From: JANXQG01 sp964615095
GTDB lineage: Bacteria; Planctomycetota; Planctomycetia; Pirellulales; Thermoguttaceae
Reading direction: 5' to 3'
Assembly: GCA_964615095.1 (NCBI GenBank)
Contig: CAZTPX010000015.1
Coordinates: 40,141 to 104,140 of the forward strand
Length of the DNA: 64,000 bases
The translations under genes and the position numbers were made by a program. Each line of letters begins with the position of its first letter. Within the stretch, counting starts at the first letter, position 1. Below the pieces are notes generated by a model, which was not told the DNA's origin, did no database searches, and saw only the letters and a program-made list of their open reading frames with translations. This document shows, piece after piece, positions 9,017 to 16,609 of the stretch.

Positions 9017-10081
9017 ATGAAGACTATCAAGAACTTTTGCCTGCCCTTGCTCGCCTCGTTGGCCCTGGGCCTTGGTTGTCTCAGCGGGACCGTTTATGCG
9101 CAATCGCCGACGCCGATCGGAACCGTCGCGAACATCCCGGCCGGCGATATTAATTCGTATGGGGTGTCGTCGCTCCGCTACGATTCGAGCGGCAATCTCT
9201 ACGCTTGGGACGGACTTAGCGTCTGGAAGAGCAGTGGCGGTACGGGCAGTTTCACCTACGTCGGTTCGGTGGCATCCGGCAATTCGGCCGATCCGGGACC
9301 GATCACCTTGTCGCAAGACGGCACAACCCTGCTATTGAGCAACGGTGGCGGAGGCCAACTAGCTTATAGTCAATCAGGTTACAACGGCGAATTCTTTACC
9401 ATGCCGGTGGCGGGAGCAGGATCAGCTACGCAGGTTACGGGCAGCGGCGTGCCTAACACCTGGGATGCTATCGCCTTGCCGGCCACAACCATTTCCGGAT
9501 CGGCAACGAAGTATCTCGTCGACGAAGGAAGTAGCCCTTACGGAAGCAGTTCACTATCGATTTTCGATGCCGTGACCGGGACGAACAAGATTGTCGTCAG
9601 TGGCATCCCGGGAGCATCGACTTCGATCGCCTACAATCCCACAAACGAAAGCGTCTATGTCGGCCCGTCCGGTGGCGAAATCTACAGCTTCAGGCTCAGC
9701 GACATTGCCGCCAGTTACAACTCGACCTCGGGGACGATGATGGCCTTCTCCTCGGGCACGCCCTTCAATCAGAACGGAAATGGTTACCAGAGCGGTGAGG
9801 GAATGTTCTTCGATAACAACGGCTATCTGTTCTCTGGCGGATGGCAGGGGATTACGGTCTTTCGGCCCGACGGCACAATCTCCTACGATACAACAAGTTT
9901 GGATAATACGCTGACCTACGACCCAGCCAATAACGACGTGCTTTATGTGCCATACGGCTCGTCTACGGGGATCCTGTATAGTGCGACCGAATTCGAAACC
10001 GTGCCGGAGCCTTCGACCTTCGCGCTGCTGGGCGCCGGGGCCTTGGCGGGCCTGGTTGCCTGGCGTAAGCGACGGTCCTAG
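9017..10081 (+). CDS. PEP-CTERM beta-propeller protein, BtuG-like B12-capture candidate
   Basis: 354 residues. A signal peptide ends near VYAQ (about residue 32). The body is a run of propeller-type blades: SSLRYDSSGNLYAWDG, GEIYSFRLSD, NNGYLFSGGWQGITVFRPDG and LTYDPANNDVLYVPYG. The C-terminus is a textbook PEP-CTERM signal: VPEPSTFALLGAGALAG, a hydrophobic helix, then RKRRS. It is the first gene after the cobalamin riboswitch. In Bacteroidetes the riboswitch-controlled surface lipoprotein BtuG is a beta-propeller that binds B12 with very high affinity. This protein has the same general architecture with a different sorting signal. B12 binding is inferred from context and fold, not shown. Confidence 0.75.
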   Translation: MKTIKNFCLPLLASLALGLGCLSGTVYAQSPTPIGTVANIPAGDINSYGVSSLRYDSSGNLYAWDGLSVWKSSGGTGSFTYVGSVASGNSADPGPITLSQDGTTLLLSNGGGGQLAYSQSGYNGEFFTMPVAGAGSATQVTGSGVPNTWDAIALPATTISGSATKYLVDEGSSPYGSSSLSIFDAVTGTNKIVVSGIPGASTSIAYNPTNESVYVGPSGGEIYSFRLSDIAASYNSTSGTMMAFSSGTPFNQNGNGYQSGEGMFFDNNGYLFSGGWQGITVFRPDGTISYDTTSLDNTLTYDPANNDVLYVPYGSSTGILYSATEFETVPEPSTFALLGAGALAGLVAWRKRRS

Positions 10082-10091
10082 GTTGTTGTAT

Positions 10092-10163
10092 GGGTGGGCC
10101 GAGTAAAACGAGTCCCACCATGAGAAACGTCGGGGATGGTGACTCGTTTCACTCGCTCCACCC
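10092..10163. repeat. Imperfect inverted repeat between first two operon genes
   Basis: The arm at 10092-10120 (GGGTGGGCCGAGTAAAACGA...) and the arm at 10137-10163 are near reverse complements around a short spacer. A related single arm lies at 8338-8360. It falls between the stop of the propeller gene and the next start at 10211, so it may act as an mRNA hairpin within the operon. Confidence 0.65.
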
Positions 10164-10210
10164 TAAAGTAACTCGGCGGCGCGCCACGCACTGCGCACGG
10201 AGTTGTGTGT

Positions 10211-11878
10211 ATGTTTCGTCAGTGTAAAATCTCGATTTGGATTGGAGCCGCATGGGGCTTGACGGCCGCGGCCGGCCTGGCGGGGCCCTATTCCCCGCTG
10301 CCCGGTCAACCCGGCTGCACCGCCATCTCAGCGACTAGTTCGAGTATTGTCGAATGGGCTTCGGGGGCAACGATTGTTCGCGGGCTGAGGAGTATTGAAA
10401 ACCCAACAGAGTATTCTCCAGATCCCAATAGCCCACTGAACTATGCGTTTTACGGCGGGTCGGATGGCGCCTGCGCTGCTGCCAGTGCCGCGTCGGTTGC
10501 TGCCGCTGGCAACCCGATCGCTACAACCGCGAACACTGCTCCCATCGGTGCGCCGCCGCAACCGCAGCCCACCTATTACGCGGTCGCCCTTGGCCAAAAC
10601 GGAACGGCGACCCTGACTTTCGACCAGCCCATCACAAACGGGCCGGGACCTGACTTTGCCGTATTCAACAACGGTTTCTCGAATGGCACGACGGAATGGT
10701 GCAAGCCAGGATTGGTTTCGGTGAGTTCGGATGGCGTGAACTTCTTCTCATTCCCTTCTGTTTCGCTTACGCAGACCACGACCCAGGTCGGAAGCTCCGC
10801 GGAACTCGACCCAACGGATCTTTATGATATTGCGGGGAATTTTCCGGCAGGCTGGGGCACACCGTTCGACCTCAGCGAACTGGCTGGAGTGTCGCCGCTC
10901 TTGAACGTCAACGCCGTGACCGAAGTCCGAATCACCAGCGTTACCGGTGACATCAACCCGGCTTACGCGACCTTCGATTCACAAGGGAACATCATCAACG
11001 CGCCCTGGCCGGCGGCTGCAACGGCCGGTTCCGAGGGATTCTGCCTGGCCGGCGTGGGCGTGGTCAACGCCTTGCCCGTCTGGACTTGGACGCACGGCAG
11101 CGGCACGTCGGCAAGCTGGAGCAACGGAACAAACTGGTCCCCGGCGACGGTTCCCAGCAGCGGCACGGCGACGTTCGCCGGCGCTCGCATCACGGTGACG
11201 CTGGACGGCAACCAGTCGGCCGGCGCGTTGGTGTTCAATGTCGCGGGCACCGACGGCTACACGCTGTCGCAGGGCACGGGCGGGGCGTTGACCTTGGGCA
11301 CGTCGGTGGGCGCCACGATCGCGGTCCTCAGCGGAGCCCATGCGATCTCCGCGCCGATCGTACTGGCCGGAAACCTGGTGGTAAGTATGTCCGGCGGAGG
11401 CTCCTTGGACCTCTCGGGCAGCGTTAGCCAGGCTACGGGCGTATTCGCATCGCTTAGCCTCAGTGGCGAGGGGCAGTTGATCCTCAGCGGGACGGACAGC
11501 TATACCGGTGACACGACGGTCAGCAGCGGTACGTTGTGCGTGACGGACTCCAGCGCCCTGCCCGAGGAGACGAGTTTGACCATCGGGGCCGGGGGCGTTT
11601 TCATCTTCGACCCTTCGGTGGCCGACGCACAGCCGCTTGCCGCCTTGCCCGCTGAGGTCGCTGCGAATAGCGCCGCCGCCGTGCCCGAACCGGCGATGTT
11701 CGAGTTGTTGGCGGCAGGGGGAGCCTGTTTTCTTGCCGCACGCTTCCGTAGTATTACGCTGGCACTGAAGTTGATCAATCGTAACCCGAAGCGTAAGCGA
11801 GAACGCCTCGCTTACGCTTCGGGTTACTATGAGGTGCTTTCGTGGCGGGGTAATAAACGGTTGCCCTGCCGCAAGTGA
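10211..11878 (+). CDS. PEP-CTERM surface protein of the B12 operon (SSDG/GTPFDL domain + autotransporter-type strands)
   Basis: 555 residues. The ATG at 10211 has ACGGAG 8 nt upstream, although an in-frame GTG lies at 10205. After a signal peptide (WGLTAAAGLAG), residues about 20-285 carry FAVFNNGFSNG, VSVSSDGVNFFSFPS, YDIAGNFPAGWGTPFDL and EVRITSVTG. From memory, this resembles surface proteins co-encoded with B12 receptors in Bacteroidetes; that needs a search. Residues about 285-490 form beta-repeats ending in an autotransporter-associated strand motif (GQLILSGTDSYTGDTTVSSG), closely paralogous to the protein at 13008-14534. A PEP-CTERM signal (VPEPAMFELLAAGGACFLAA) is followed by about 41 unusual residues, partly encoded by the palindrome at 11781. 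Confidence 0.75.
   Translation: MFRQCKISIWIGAAWGLTAAAGLAGPYSPLPGQPGCTAISATSSSIVEWASGATIVRGLRSIENPTEYSPDPNSPLNYAFYGGSDGACAAASAASVAAAGNPIATTANTAPIGAPPQPQPTYYAVALGQNGTATLTFDQPITNGPGPDFAVFNNGFSNGTTEWCKPGLVSVSSDGVNFFSFPSVSLTQTTTQVGSSAELDPTDLYDIAGNFPAGWGTPFDLSELAGVSPLLNVNAVTEVRITSVTGDINPAYATFDSQGNIINAPWPAAATAGSEGFCLAGVGVVNALPVWTWTHGSGTSASWSNGTNWSPATVPSSGTATFAGARITVTLDGNQSAGALVFNVAGTDGYTLSQGTGGALTLGTSVGATIAVLSGAHAISAPIVLAGNLVVSMSGGGSLDLSGSVSQATGVFASLSLSGEGQLILSGTDSYTGDTTVSSGTLCVTDSSALPEETSLTIGAGGVFIFDPSVADAQPLAALPAEVAANSAAAVPEPAMFELLAAGGACFLAARFRSITLALKLINRNPKRKRERLAYASGYYEVLSWRGNKRLPCRK
11781..11827. repeat. Perfect palindrome (21-bp arms) inside the 3' end of a PEP-CTERM gene
   Basis: Arms at 11781-11801 and 11807-11827 (GTAACCCGAAGCGTAAGCGA...) are exact reverse complements with a 5-nt loop. 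It is read in frame and encodes about NPKRKRERLAYASGY, after the PEP-CTERM helix. Elements of this type are widespread in Pirellulales genomes (from memory). Confidence 0.9.
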
Positions 11879-11888
11879 AAGGAAAACC

Positions 11889-12869
11889 GTGGCTGCAAGC
11901 ACGAACCGATCAAGATCGCGGGCCTTTACGCTGGTGGAATTGCTGGTCGTCATCGCGATCATCGGAACCCTGATCGCCGTGCTGCTGCCGGCAGTTCAGG
12001 CCTCGCGCGAGTCGGGCCGGCGCATAGGCTGTTGCAATAACCTGCACCAGATTGGGCTGGCGCTGCATTGTTTTCACGACGCGAATCAATGTTTCCCGAT
12101 TGGTACCGCCTTGGTGGGCTACCCGGACGGGACGAGTCCCGACACCATTCCGGTCAGACTTCTCCCTACTGGGCCTTACCGCCCGGGCGCGTTCGCCATG
12201 ATCCTGCCGTACCTCGACCAGGACACCCTCTACCGGAGCCTGCGGATGGATCTGGCGATGGACCAAGACGTGAATATCACTCTGGGTCAAACGCTGATTG
12301 CGACGTATCTGTGCCCGTCGTCGAACCACGTCTACGGTCTGCGAAAAGCCCCGCACTCCATGCCGCTGGCCGATCCGAGCATGCAGTTCGCCGCGATCGA
12401 CTACAACGGCATGAACGGGGCCAACCGGCTTTTCACGGCCGCCCCCAGTGCAGACCAGTTGCAAAACCACGGCAGCTTCGCCGAATGCCAGCAGTTGAAA
12501 ATGGCCCATTTCCTTGACGGGGCCTCCCAGACCATCCATGTCGTGGAAACAGTGAACTTCGGCCGCGGTGTCTGGATTCACGGCCGGCCACACTATAACC
12601 AGGCTGCCTACGCCATCAACTCGTTCGCCGGATACAACAACGCCCCGAATTCCGTCTATCCGGACGGGTCCAACTTGCCCGTGACGGAGCGGGGACCGGG
12701 AAAAGGGACTGGGGGCACGTGGGGGATTTCCAGCAGCCATCCCGGTGGAGCGAACACGCTCTTCGTGGACGGGGCCGTCCATTTCCTGACCAATTCCCTT
12801 TCAGTCGAAACACTCACCGCCTTGATTACCCGGGACGGAAGCGACGTGACCGACGGCTCGTCGTATTGA
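11889..12869 (+). CDS. DUF1559 pseudopilin-like protein in the B12 operon
   Basis: 326 residues from a GTG at 11889 with AAAGGAAAA just upstream. An ATG at 11829 is in frame but would overlap the preceding gene by 50 bp. The N-terminus is a type IV prepilin/pseudopilin methylation signal (RAFTLVELLVVIAIIGTLIA) followed by AVQASRESGRRIGCCNNLHQ. The C-terminus has SSHPGGANTLFVDGAVHFL, the H..G..N.LF.DG signature of the planctomycetal DUF1559 family. The family is expanded in planctomycetes and thought to be exported through a type II/IV-pilus-like system. Its place between two PEP-CTERM genes suggests a surface role in this operon. Function unknown. Confidence 0.85.
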   Translation: MAASTNRSRSRAFTLVELLVVIAIIGTLIAVLLPAVQASRESGRRIGCCNNLHQIGLALHCFHDANQCFPIGTALVGYPDGTSPDTIPVRLLPTGPYRPGAFAMILPYLDQDTLYRSLRMDLAMDQDVNITLGQTLIATYLCPSSNHVYGLRKAPHSMPLADPSMQFAAIDYNGMNGANRLFTAAPSADQLQNHGSFAECQQLKMAHFLDGASQTIHVVETVNFGRGVWIHGRPHYNQAAYAINSFAGYNNAPNSVYPDGSNLPVTERGPGKGTGGTWGISSSHPGGANTLFVDGAVHFLTNSLSVETLTALITRDGSDVTDGSSY

Positions 12870-13007
12870 ACCACCATGTTTCTTGCAACAAGAACTTTCC
12901 ATATAACGCCGGCACGAAAGATACTCGAGTGCGGCGAGCGAGTTGTAAGACAGATTGCCAATCCGTCCCACAGGCTCAGTGATTTTCTTTCCTGCCGGGG
13001 TAATAGC

Positions 13008-14534
13008 ATGAGTCGCGTCACGACTCTCGACCGCCCTTGTCGGGGCGCTTCACGCGCGATCCTTGCCATTCTGTTGGCACTCGCCGCGATTGTCGGAACG
13101 GGTGGCGCGGAGACCATCAATTTTGCCGACCTATCGCTGGCGTCAAATTCCTATTGGAACGGTTCTGATGGCTCGGGTGGCTTCAGCAGCGGAGGCGCGT
13201 TTTTCAACAACAGCTACGACTCGGATTACGGCTCTTGGAGCGGCTGGTCGTATTCCAACGTCAACTACTCCAACACATCCTTCGAACTGGACCCCATTGG
13301 GAATCCATGGTACCAGTTCGCAGCAGTTACCGGAACGGGCGTTGGCGGCAACGCGATCTACGCTGTAGGCTACGGAAATTCCGGCATGCTGAGCGACGGC
13401 GTACTGCCGACCATTGCGATTCCCAATGGAATGCAAGTCCAATCGGCGATGTTCACCAACACGACTTATGCGGCGGCCTCGATGCTCAATGGCGACCAGT
13501 TCGCCAAGCAGTTCGGCCCCAGCGACTGGTTCCTGCTCACGATCAGCGGGCTGAATTCCTCGGGCAGTTCCGTGGGGAGCGTCAACTATTACCTGGCCAG
13601 CAGCGGCACGATCACTACCAAGTGGCAAACGGTCAACCTTAGCTCGTTGTCTTTGGCCACGTCATTGGAATTCGACCTCCACTCTTCGGATACGGGGCTG
13701 TATGGCATGAATACTCCCGCCTACTTTGCCATGGACGATCTGGTGCTATCGCCCGCGTCTTCGGCGACCGGCGGGAGCTGGATCAATCCCCAGGGCGGGA
13801 CCTGGGGATCGGGACCGAATTGGTCCGGCGGATCCCTTCCAAGCGGAGGCGCGCTGGTCTTCGCCGGCAGCACCAGCGGCACGGCGGTCGTGACGCTGGA
13901 CGGAAATCAAGCGGCCTCGGCATTGCAGTTCGGCGATTCCTCGGCCATCAGCAGCTACTTGATCACTGCGGGAAGCGGCGGGGCGTTGACCTTGGGCACG
14001 TCGGCGGGGGCCTCAATCACCGTCGTCAGCGGCACGCATACGATCTCCGCGCCGATCACACTGGCCGGGAGCGTTGCTATTACCCCGGCTGCCAATACAC
14101 AGTTGACGATCTCTGGCAACATCGACGAGAGCCCCATCAATAGCGATTATTCACTGAACCTGAGCGGTCCCGGCACGCTGATCCTCAGCGGCAGCAATAG
14201 TTATACCAACGGCACAACGGTCAACGGCGGGACGCTCTATGTGACGGACACCAACGCCATTTCCGAAGAGACCAGTTTGACCGTCGCGGCCGGTGGTGTT
14301 TTCATCTTCGATCCTTCGGCGGCCGACGCGCAATCGCTCTCCGTTTCACAGGATAGCCCCGCTGCCGTGCCCGAGCCGGAAATGTTGGCGCTGCTAGCGG
14401 CTGGAGGACTTTGTTTTATCGCCAGACGCTTTTTGCGGCGCAGGCGTGTAGAATTGACCATTTGGACTGCGGGGGCTTGCCACCGCTTTTCAATACGTCC
14501 ATTTCGGAACCAACACATTCTCCGCGCGTTGTGA
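13008..14534 (+). CDS. PEP-CTERM DUF4465 surface protein of the B12 operon
   Basis: 508 residues from the ATG at 13008; the frame is open from 12876, but only this start gives a signal peptide (AILAILLALAAIVGTGGAE). Residues about 36-245 match my knowledge of DUF4465: SYWNGSDGSGGF, SGGAFFNNSY, YGSWSGWSYSN and GVGGNAIYAVGYGN. DUF4465 proteins are often found next to B12 transport genes in Bacteroidetes. The C-terminal half parallels the 10211-11878 protein, including VTLDGNQ, GALTLGTSAGA, GTLILSGSNSYTNGTT and GGVFIFDPSAADAQ. A PEP-CTERM signal (VPEPEMLALLAAGGLCF plus RRFLRRRR) is followed by an unusual extension of about 28 residues. btuF starts 29 bp downstream. Confidence 0.8.
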   Translation: MSRVTTLDRPCRGASRAILAILLALAAIVGTGGAETINFADLSLASNSYWNGSDGSGGFSSGGAFFNNSYDSDYGSWSGWSYSNVNYSNTSFELDPIGNPWYQFAAVTGTGVGGNAIYAVGYGNSGMLSDGVLPTIAIPNGMQVQSAMFTNTTYAAASMLNGDQFAKQFGPSDWFLLTISGLNSSGSSVGSVNYYLASSGTITTKWQTVNLSSLSLATSLEFDLHSSDTGLYGMNTPAYFAMDDLVLSPASSATGGSWINPQGGTWGSGPNWSGGSLPSGGALVFAGSTSGTAVVTLDGNQAASALQFGDSSAISSYLITAGSGGALTLGTSAGASITVVSGTHTISAPITLAGSVAITPAANTQLTISGNIDESPINSDYSLNLSGPGTLILSGSNSYTNGTTVNGGTLYVTDTNAISEETSLTVAAGGVFIFDPSAADAQSLSVSQDSPAAVPEPEMLALLAAGGLCFIARRFLRRRRVELTIWTAGACHRFSIRPFRNQHILRAL

Positions 14535-14560
14535 AAAGCGGGCGCAAGCCGCCGCGCTCC
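14464..14560. repeat. Imperfect inverted repeat spanning the DUF4465 gene end and btuF leader
   Basis: GGACTGCGGGGGCTTGCCAC (from 14464) is nearly the reverse complement of the segment ending at 14560 (AAAAGCGGGCGCAAGCCGCC...). It encodes the last residues of the PEP-CTERM protein and ends 3 nt before the btuF ATG at 14564. It may therefore mask or shape the btuF ribosome-binding region. Confidence 0.6.
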
Positions 14561-14563
14561 AAA

Positions 14564-15466
14564 ATGACAAAACTTCGCATCGTTCTCGCCATCGTTGCCG
14601 CAAGCGCCGCCGCCGCGTTCGTGTTGCTGCGCAGCCCGTACCGACCGGCGCCCCGTCCGCCCGACAAGCCACGGATTGTCTCACTGGCCCCCAGCGTCAC
14701 GGAGATCCTCTTCGCCCTGAACCTGGGCGAGCATATTGTCGGCGCGACCGACCAGTGCAACTATCCACCCGCGGCCAAGGGGATCGAACGCGTCAGCGGC
14801 TTCGGCACACCGAATGTCGAAAAGCTGCTGGCGCTAGGTCCGGACATGGTCATCGCCTGTGGATTGGAGAAGCCGGAGTTTACGGAGGTCCTGCGTCAGG
14901 CGGGAATCCGCGTGGTGAACGTGCAAAAGACCGGCTTTATCGCCAACTTCCCGGAGTTGTTCGACGCCATTGGCCAGATCGGCGAGGCCACCGGCCGCAC
15001 GGATGAGGCCCGCAAACTCGTCGCCGGCATGCAGGCTGAACTTGACGCCGTTGCCGCACGGGTCGGCCCGATCGACACCGACCATGCGTACATGGTGCCC
15101 GGGCGTCCCCGCGTCTTCGTCGAGATCGAGGAAAGCCCGCTGATGACGGCCGGGGCCGGCTCATTCCTCGACGATCTCATCAGCAGGGCCGGAGGCCGGA
15201 ATGTGGCCCACGAGATCAATAATGCTTATCCACGGATCGACCCCGAGAAAGTAATCGCCTGGAATCCGCAAGTAATTCTCGTGGCCCACAGTGACTGTCC
15301 CGGAGAATCCGCCGAGCGTCTGTCGCGTCGCATCGGCTGGTCGCAGGTTGCAGCCGTGCGGGAGCGGCGAGTCATCGACGACATCGATGCCGACCTGCTG
15401 TTTCGCCCCGGCCCACGGTTGGTCGACGGAGTGAAAGCCCTGGCCCTGCGATTACACGCGAGATAG
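14564..15466 (+). CDS. btuF: Cobalamin ABC transporter substrate-binding protein
   Basis: 300 residues. It begins with a hydrophobic segment (IVLAIVAASAAAAFVLL) that has no obvious cleavage site or lipobox, so it may be membrane-tethered. The body is a helical-backbone binding protein of the BtuF/FepB type: RIVSLAPSVTEILFALNLGE, GATDQCNYPP, GFGTPNVEKLLALGPDMVIA and SFLDDLISRAGGRNVA. BtuF captures cobalamin in the periplasm and delivers it to BtuCD. Cobalamin specificity is supported by the riboswitch upstream and by btuC and btuD downstream. Heme or siderophore binding would be the alternative on sequence alone. Confidence 0.9.
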   Translation: MTKLRIVLAIVAASAAAAFVLLRSPYRPAPRPPDKPRIVSLAPSVTEILFALNLGEHIVGATDQCNYPPAAKGIERVSGFGTPNVEKLLALGPDMVIACGLEKPEFTEVLRQAGIRVVNVQKTGFIANFPELFDAIGQIGEATGRTDEARKLVAGMQAELDAVAARVGPIDTDHAYMVPGRPRVFVEIEESPLMTAGAGSFLDDLISRAGGRNVAHEINNAYPRIDPEKVIAWNPQVILVAHSDCPGESAERLSRRIGWSQVAAVRERRVIDDIDADLLFRPGPRLVDGVKALALRLHAR

Positions 15467-15529
15467 GGACACAAAACCAGAAATACAAATATCGAAATCC
15501 TAAATCCTAAACAAATTCGAATTGTTAAG

Positions 15530-15604
15530 GCCACGGATGAAACACGGATTGAACACGGATTCCAGATTTGAAAATCCGTGTTCAATCCGTGTTTCATCCG
15601 TGGC
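15530..15604. repeat. Perfect palindrome, 32-bp arms, between btuF and btuC
   Basis: Arms at 15530-15561 and 15573-15604 are exact reverse complements (GCCACGGATGAAACACGGAT...) with an 11-nt loop. Each arm itself contains a tandem ACACGGATT unit. A diverged relative lies at 33901-33966. The hairpin ends 20 nt before the btuC ATG, and on the operon mRNA it could cause polarity or protect the upstream part. Confidence 0.92.
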
Positions 15605-15624
15605 CCAGATTTCCGACCCCACTC

Positions 15625-16608
15625 ATGTCTTTCCTCCGTCACAAATCCGCCCCGATCGTCTACAGCCTGCTCGCACTGTTGCTGGCGGTTGCGTGCATCG
15701 TTTCGGTCCTGACGGGACCAACGCAGCTTGGCTGGAGCGAGACGTGGAATAAAGGCATTTTCGGGCTTCGAGCGGCACGGACCTTGATGGCGTGCGTCGC
15801 CGGGGCCGGACTCTCGGTGGCGGGCATCGTTTTCCAGTCGCTCTTGCGCAACCCATTGGCCGAACCGTACGTGCTGGGCGTGACAGCCGGAGCCGGCCTA
15901 GGTGCAGCCTTCGCGATCGTCACCAGCATCACCATGTTCGGACTCTGGACTGTGCCCGGCATGGCCTTTGTCGGCGCCTTGGGCACGATTCTCCTGGTGC
16001 AGGCCCTGGCCCGCACGCCATCCGGCGCTGTACCTGTCGAAACCATGCTGTTGGCCGGCATTACCGTGAGCGCGGTGCTCAACAGCCTGTTGATGTTTGT
16101 TGTTTCTGTGGCCCCTTCCCAAAGACTGCACGACGTCGTCTGGTGGCTCTTGGGCAACCTGCAAGTTGTCGATTGGCGGCTGCTGGAGATCGTCGCCGCC
16201 GTCGTGGCCGCGGGGCTGACGGTTGCCATCCTCTGTGCCCGCGACCTGAACCTGATGGCCTTGGGCGATGAACCGGCCGCCCACCTGGGGCTGAACGTCA
16301 CGCGCAGCCGCCACCTGTTCTTCGTCGTGGCCTCGCTCGTCACCGGGGCCACGGTCGCGGCGTGCGGAATTATCGGCTTCGTGGGGCTGATCGTGCCGCA
16401 TGCCGTGCGATTGATCGTCGGCCCGGACCATCGCCGCCTCATACCGGCGTCCGCGCTGGCCGGGGCTGCCTTTCTGGTGCTAGCCGATTGCCTCGCCCGG
16501 ACCCTGCTCAAACAAGGTGAAATTCCCATCGGCGTAGTCACGGCACTCTTCGGCGGGCCGATGTTCCTCATGCTCTTGCGCAAACACAAGATCGTCGCGG
16601 AGTGTTGA
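15625..16608 (+). CDS. btuC: Cobalamin ABC transporter permease
   Basis: 327 residues, normal for FecCD/BtuC permeases, with about ten predicted membrane helices. Family landmarks include RAARTLMACVAGAGLSVAG, FQSLLRNPLAEPYVLGVTAG, WWLLGNLQ, LGLNVTRSRH and GIIGFVGLIVPHAVRLIVGP, ending with GEIPIGVVTALFGGPMFL. Two copies form the inner-membrane channel that receives cobalamin from BtuF and is driven by BtuD. The start at 15625 was chosen because upstream sequence is the palindrome. The stop is 1 bp before the btuD ATG, so the two are translationally coupled. Confidence 0.93.
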   Translation: MSFLRHKSAPIVYSLLALLLAVACIVSVLTGPTQLGWSETWNKGIFGLRAARTLMACVAGAGLSVAGIVFQSLLRNPLAEPYVLGVTAGAGLGAAFAIVTSITMFGLWTVPGMAFVGALGTILLVQALARTPSGAVPVETMLLAGITVSAVLNSLLMFVVSVAPSQRLHDVVWWLLGNLQVVDWRLLEIVAAVVAAGLTVAILCARDLNLMALGDEPAAHLGLNVTRSRHLFFVVASLVTGATVAACGIIGFVGLIVPHAVRLIVGPDHRRLIPASALAGAAFLVLADCLARTLLKQGEIPIGVVTALFGGPMFLMLLRKHKIVAEC

Positions 16609-16609
16609 T

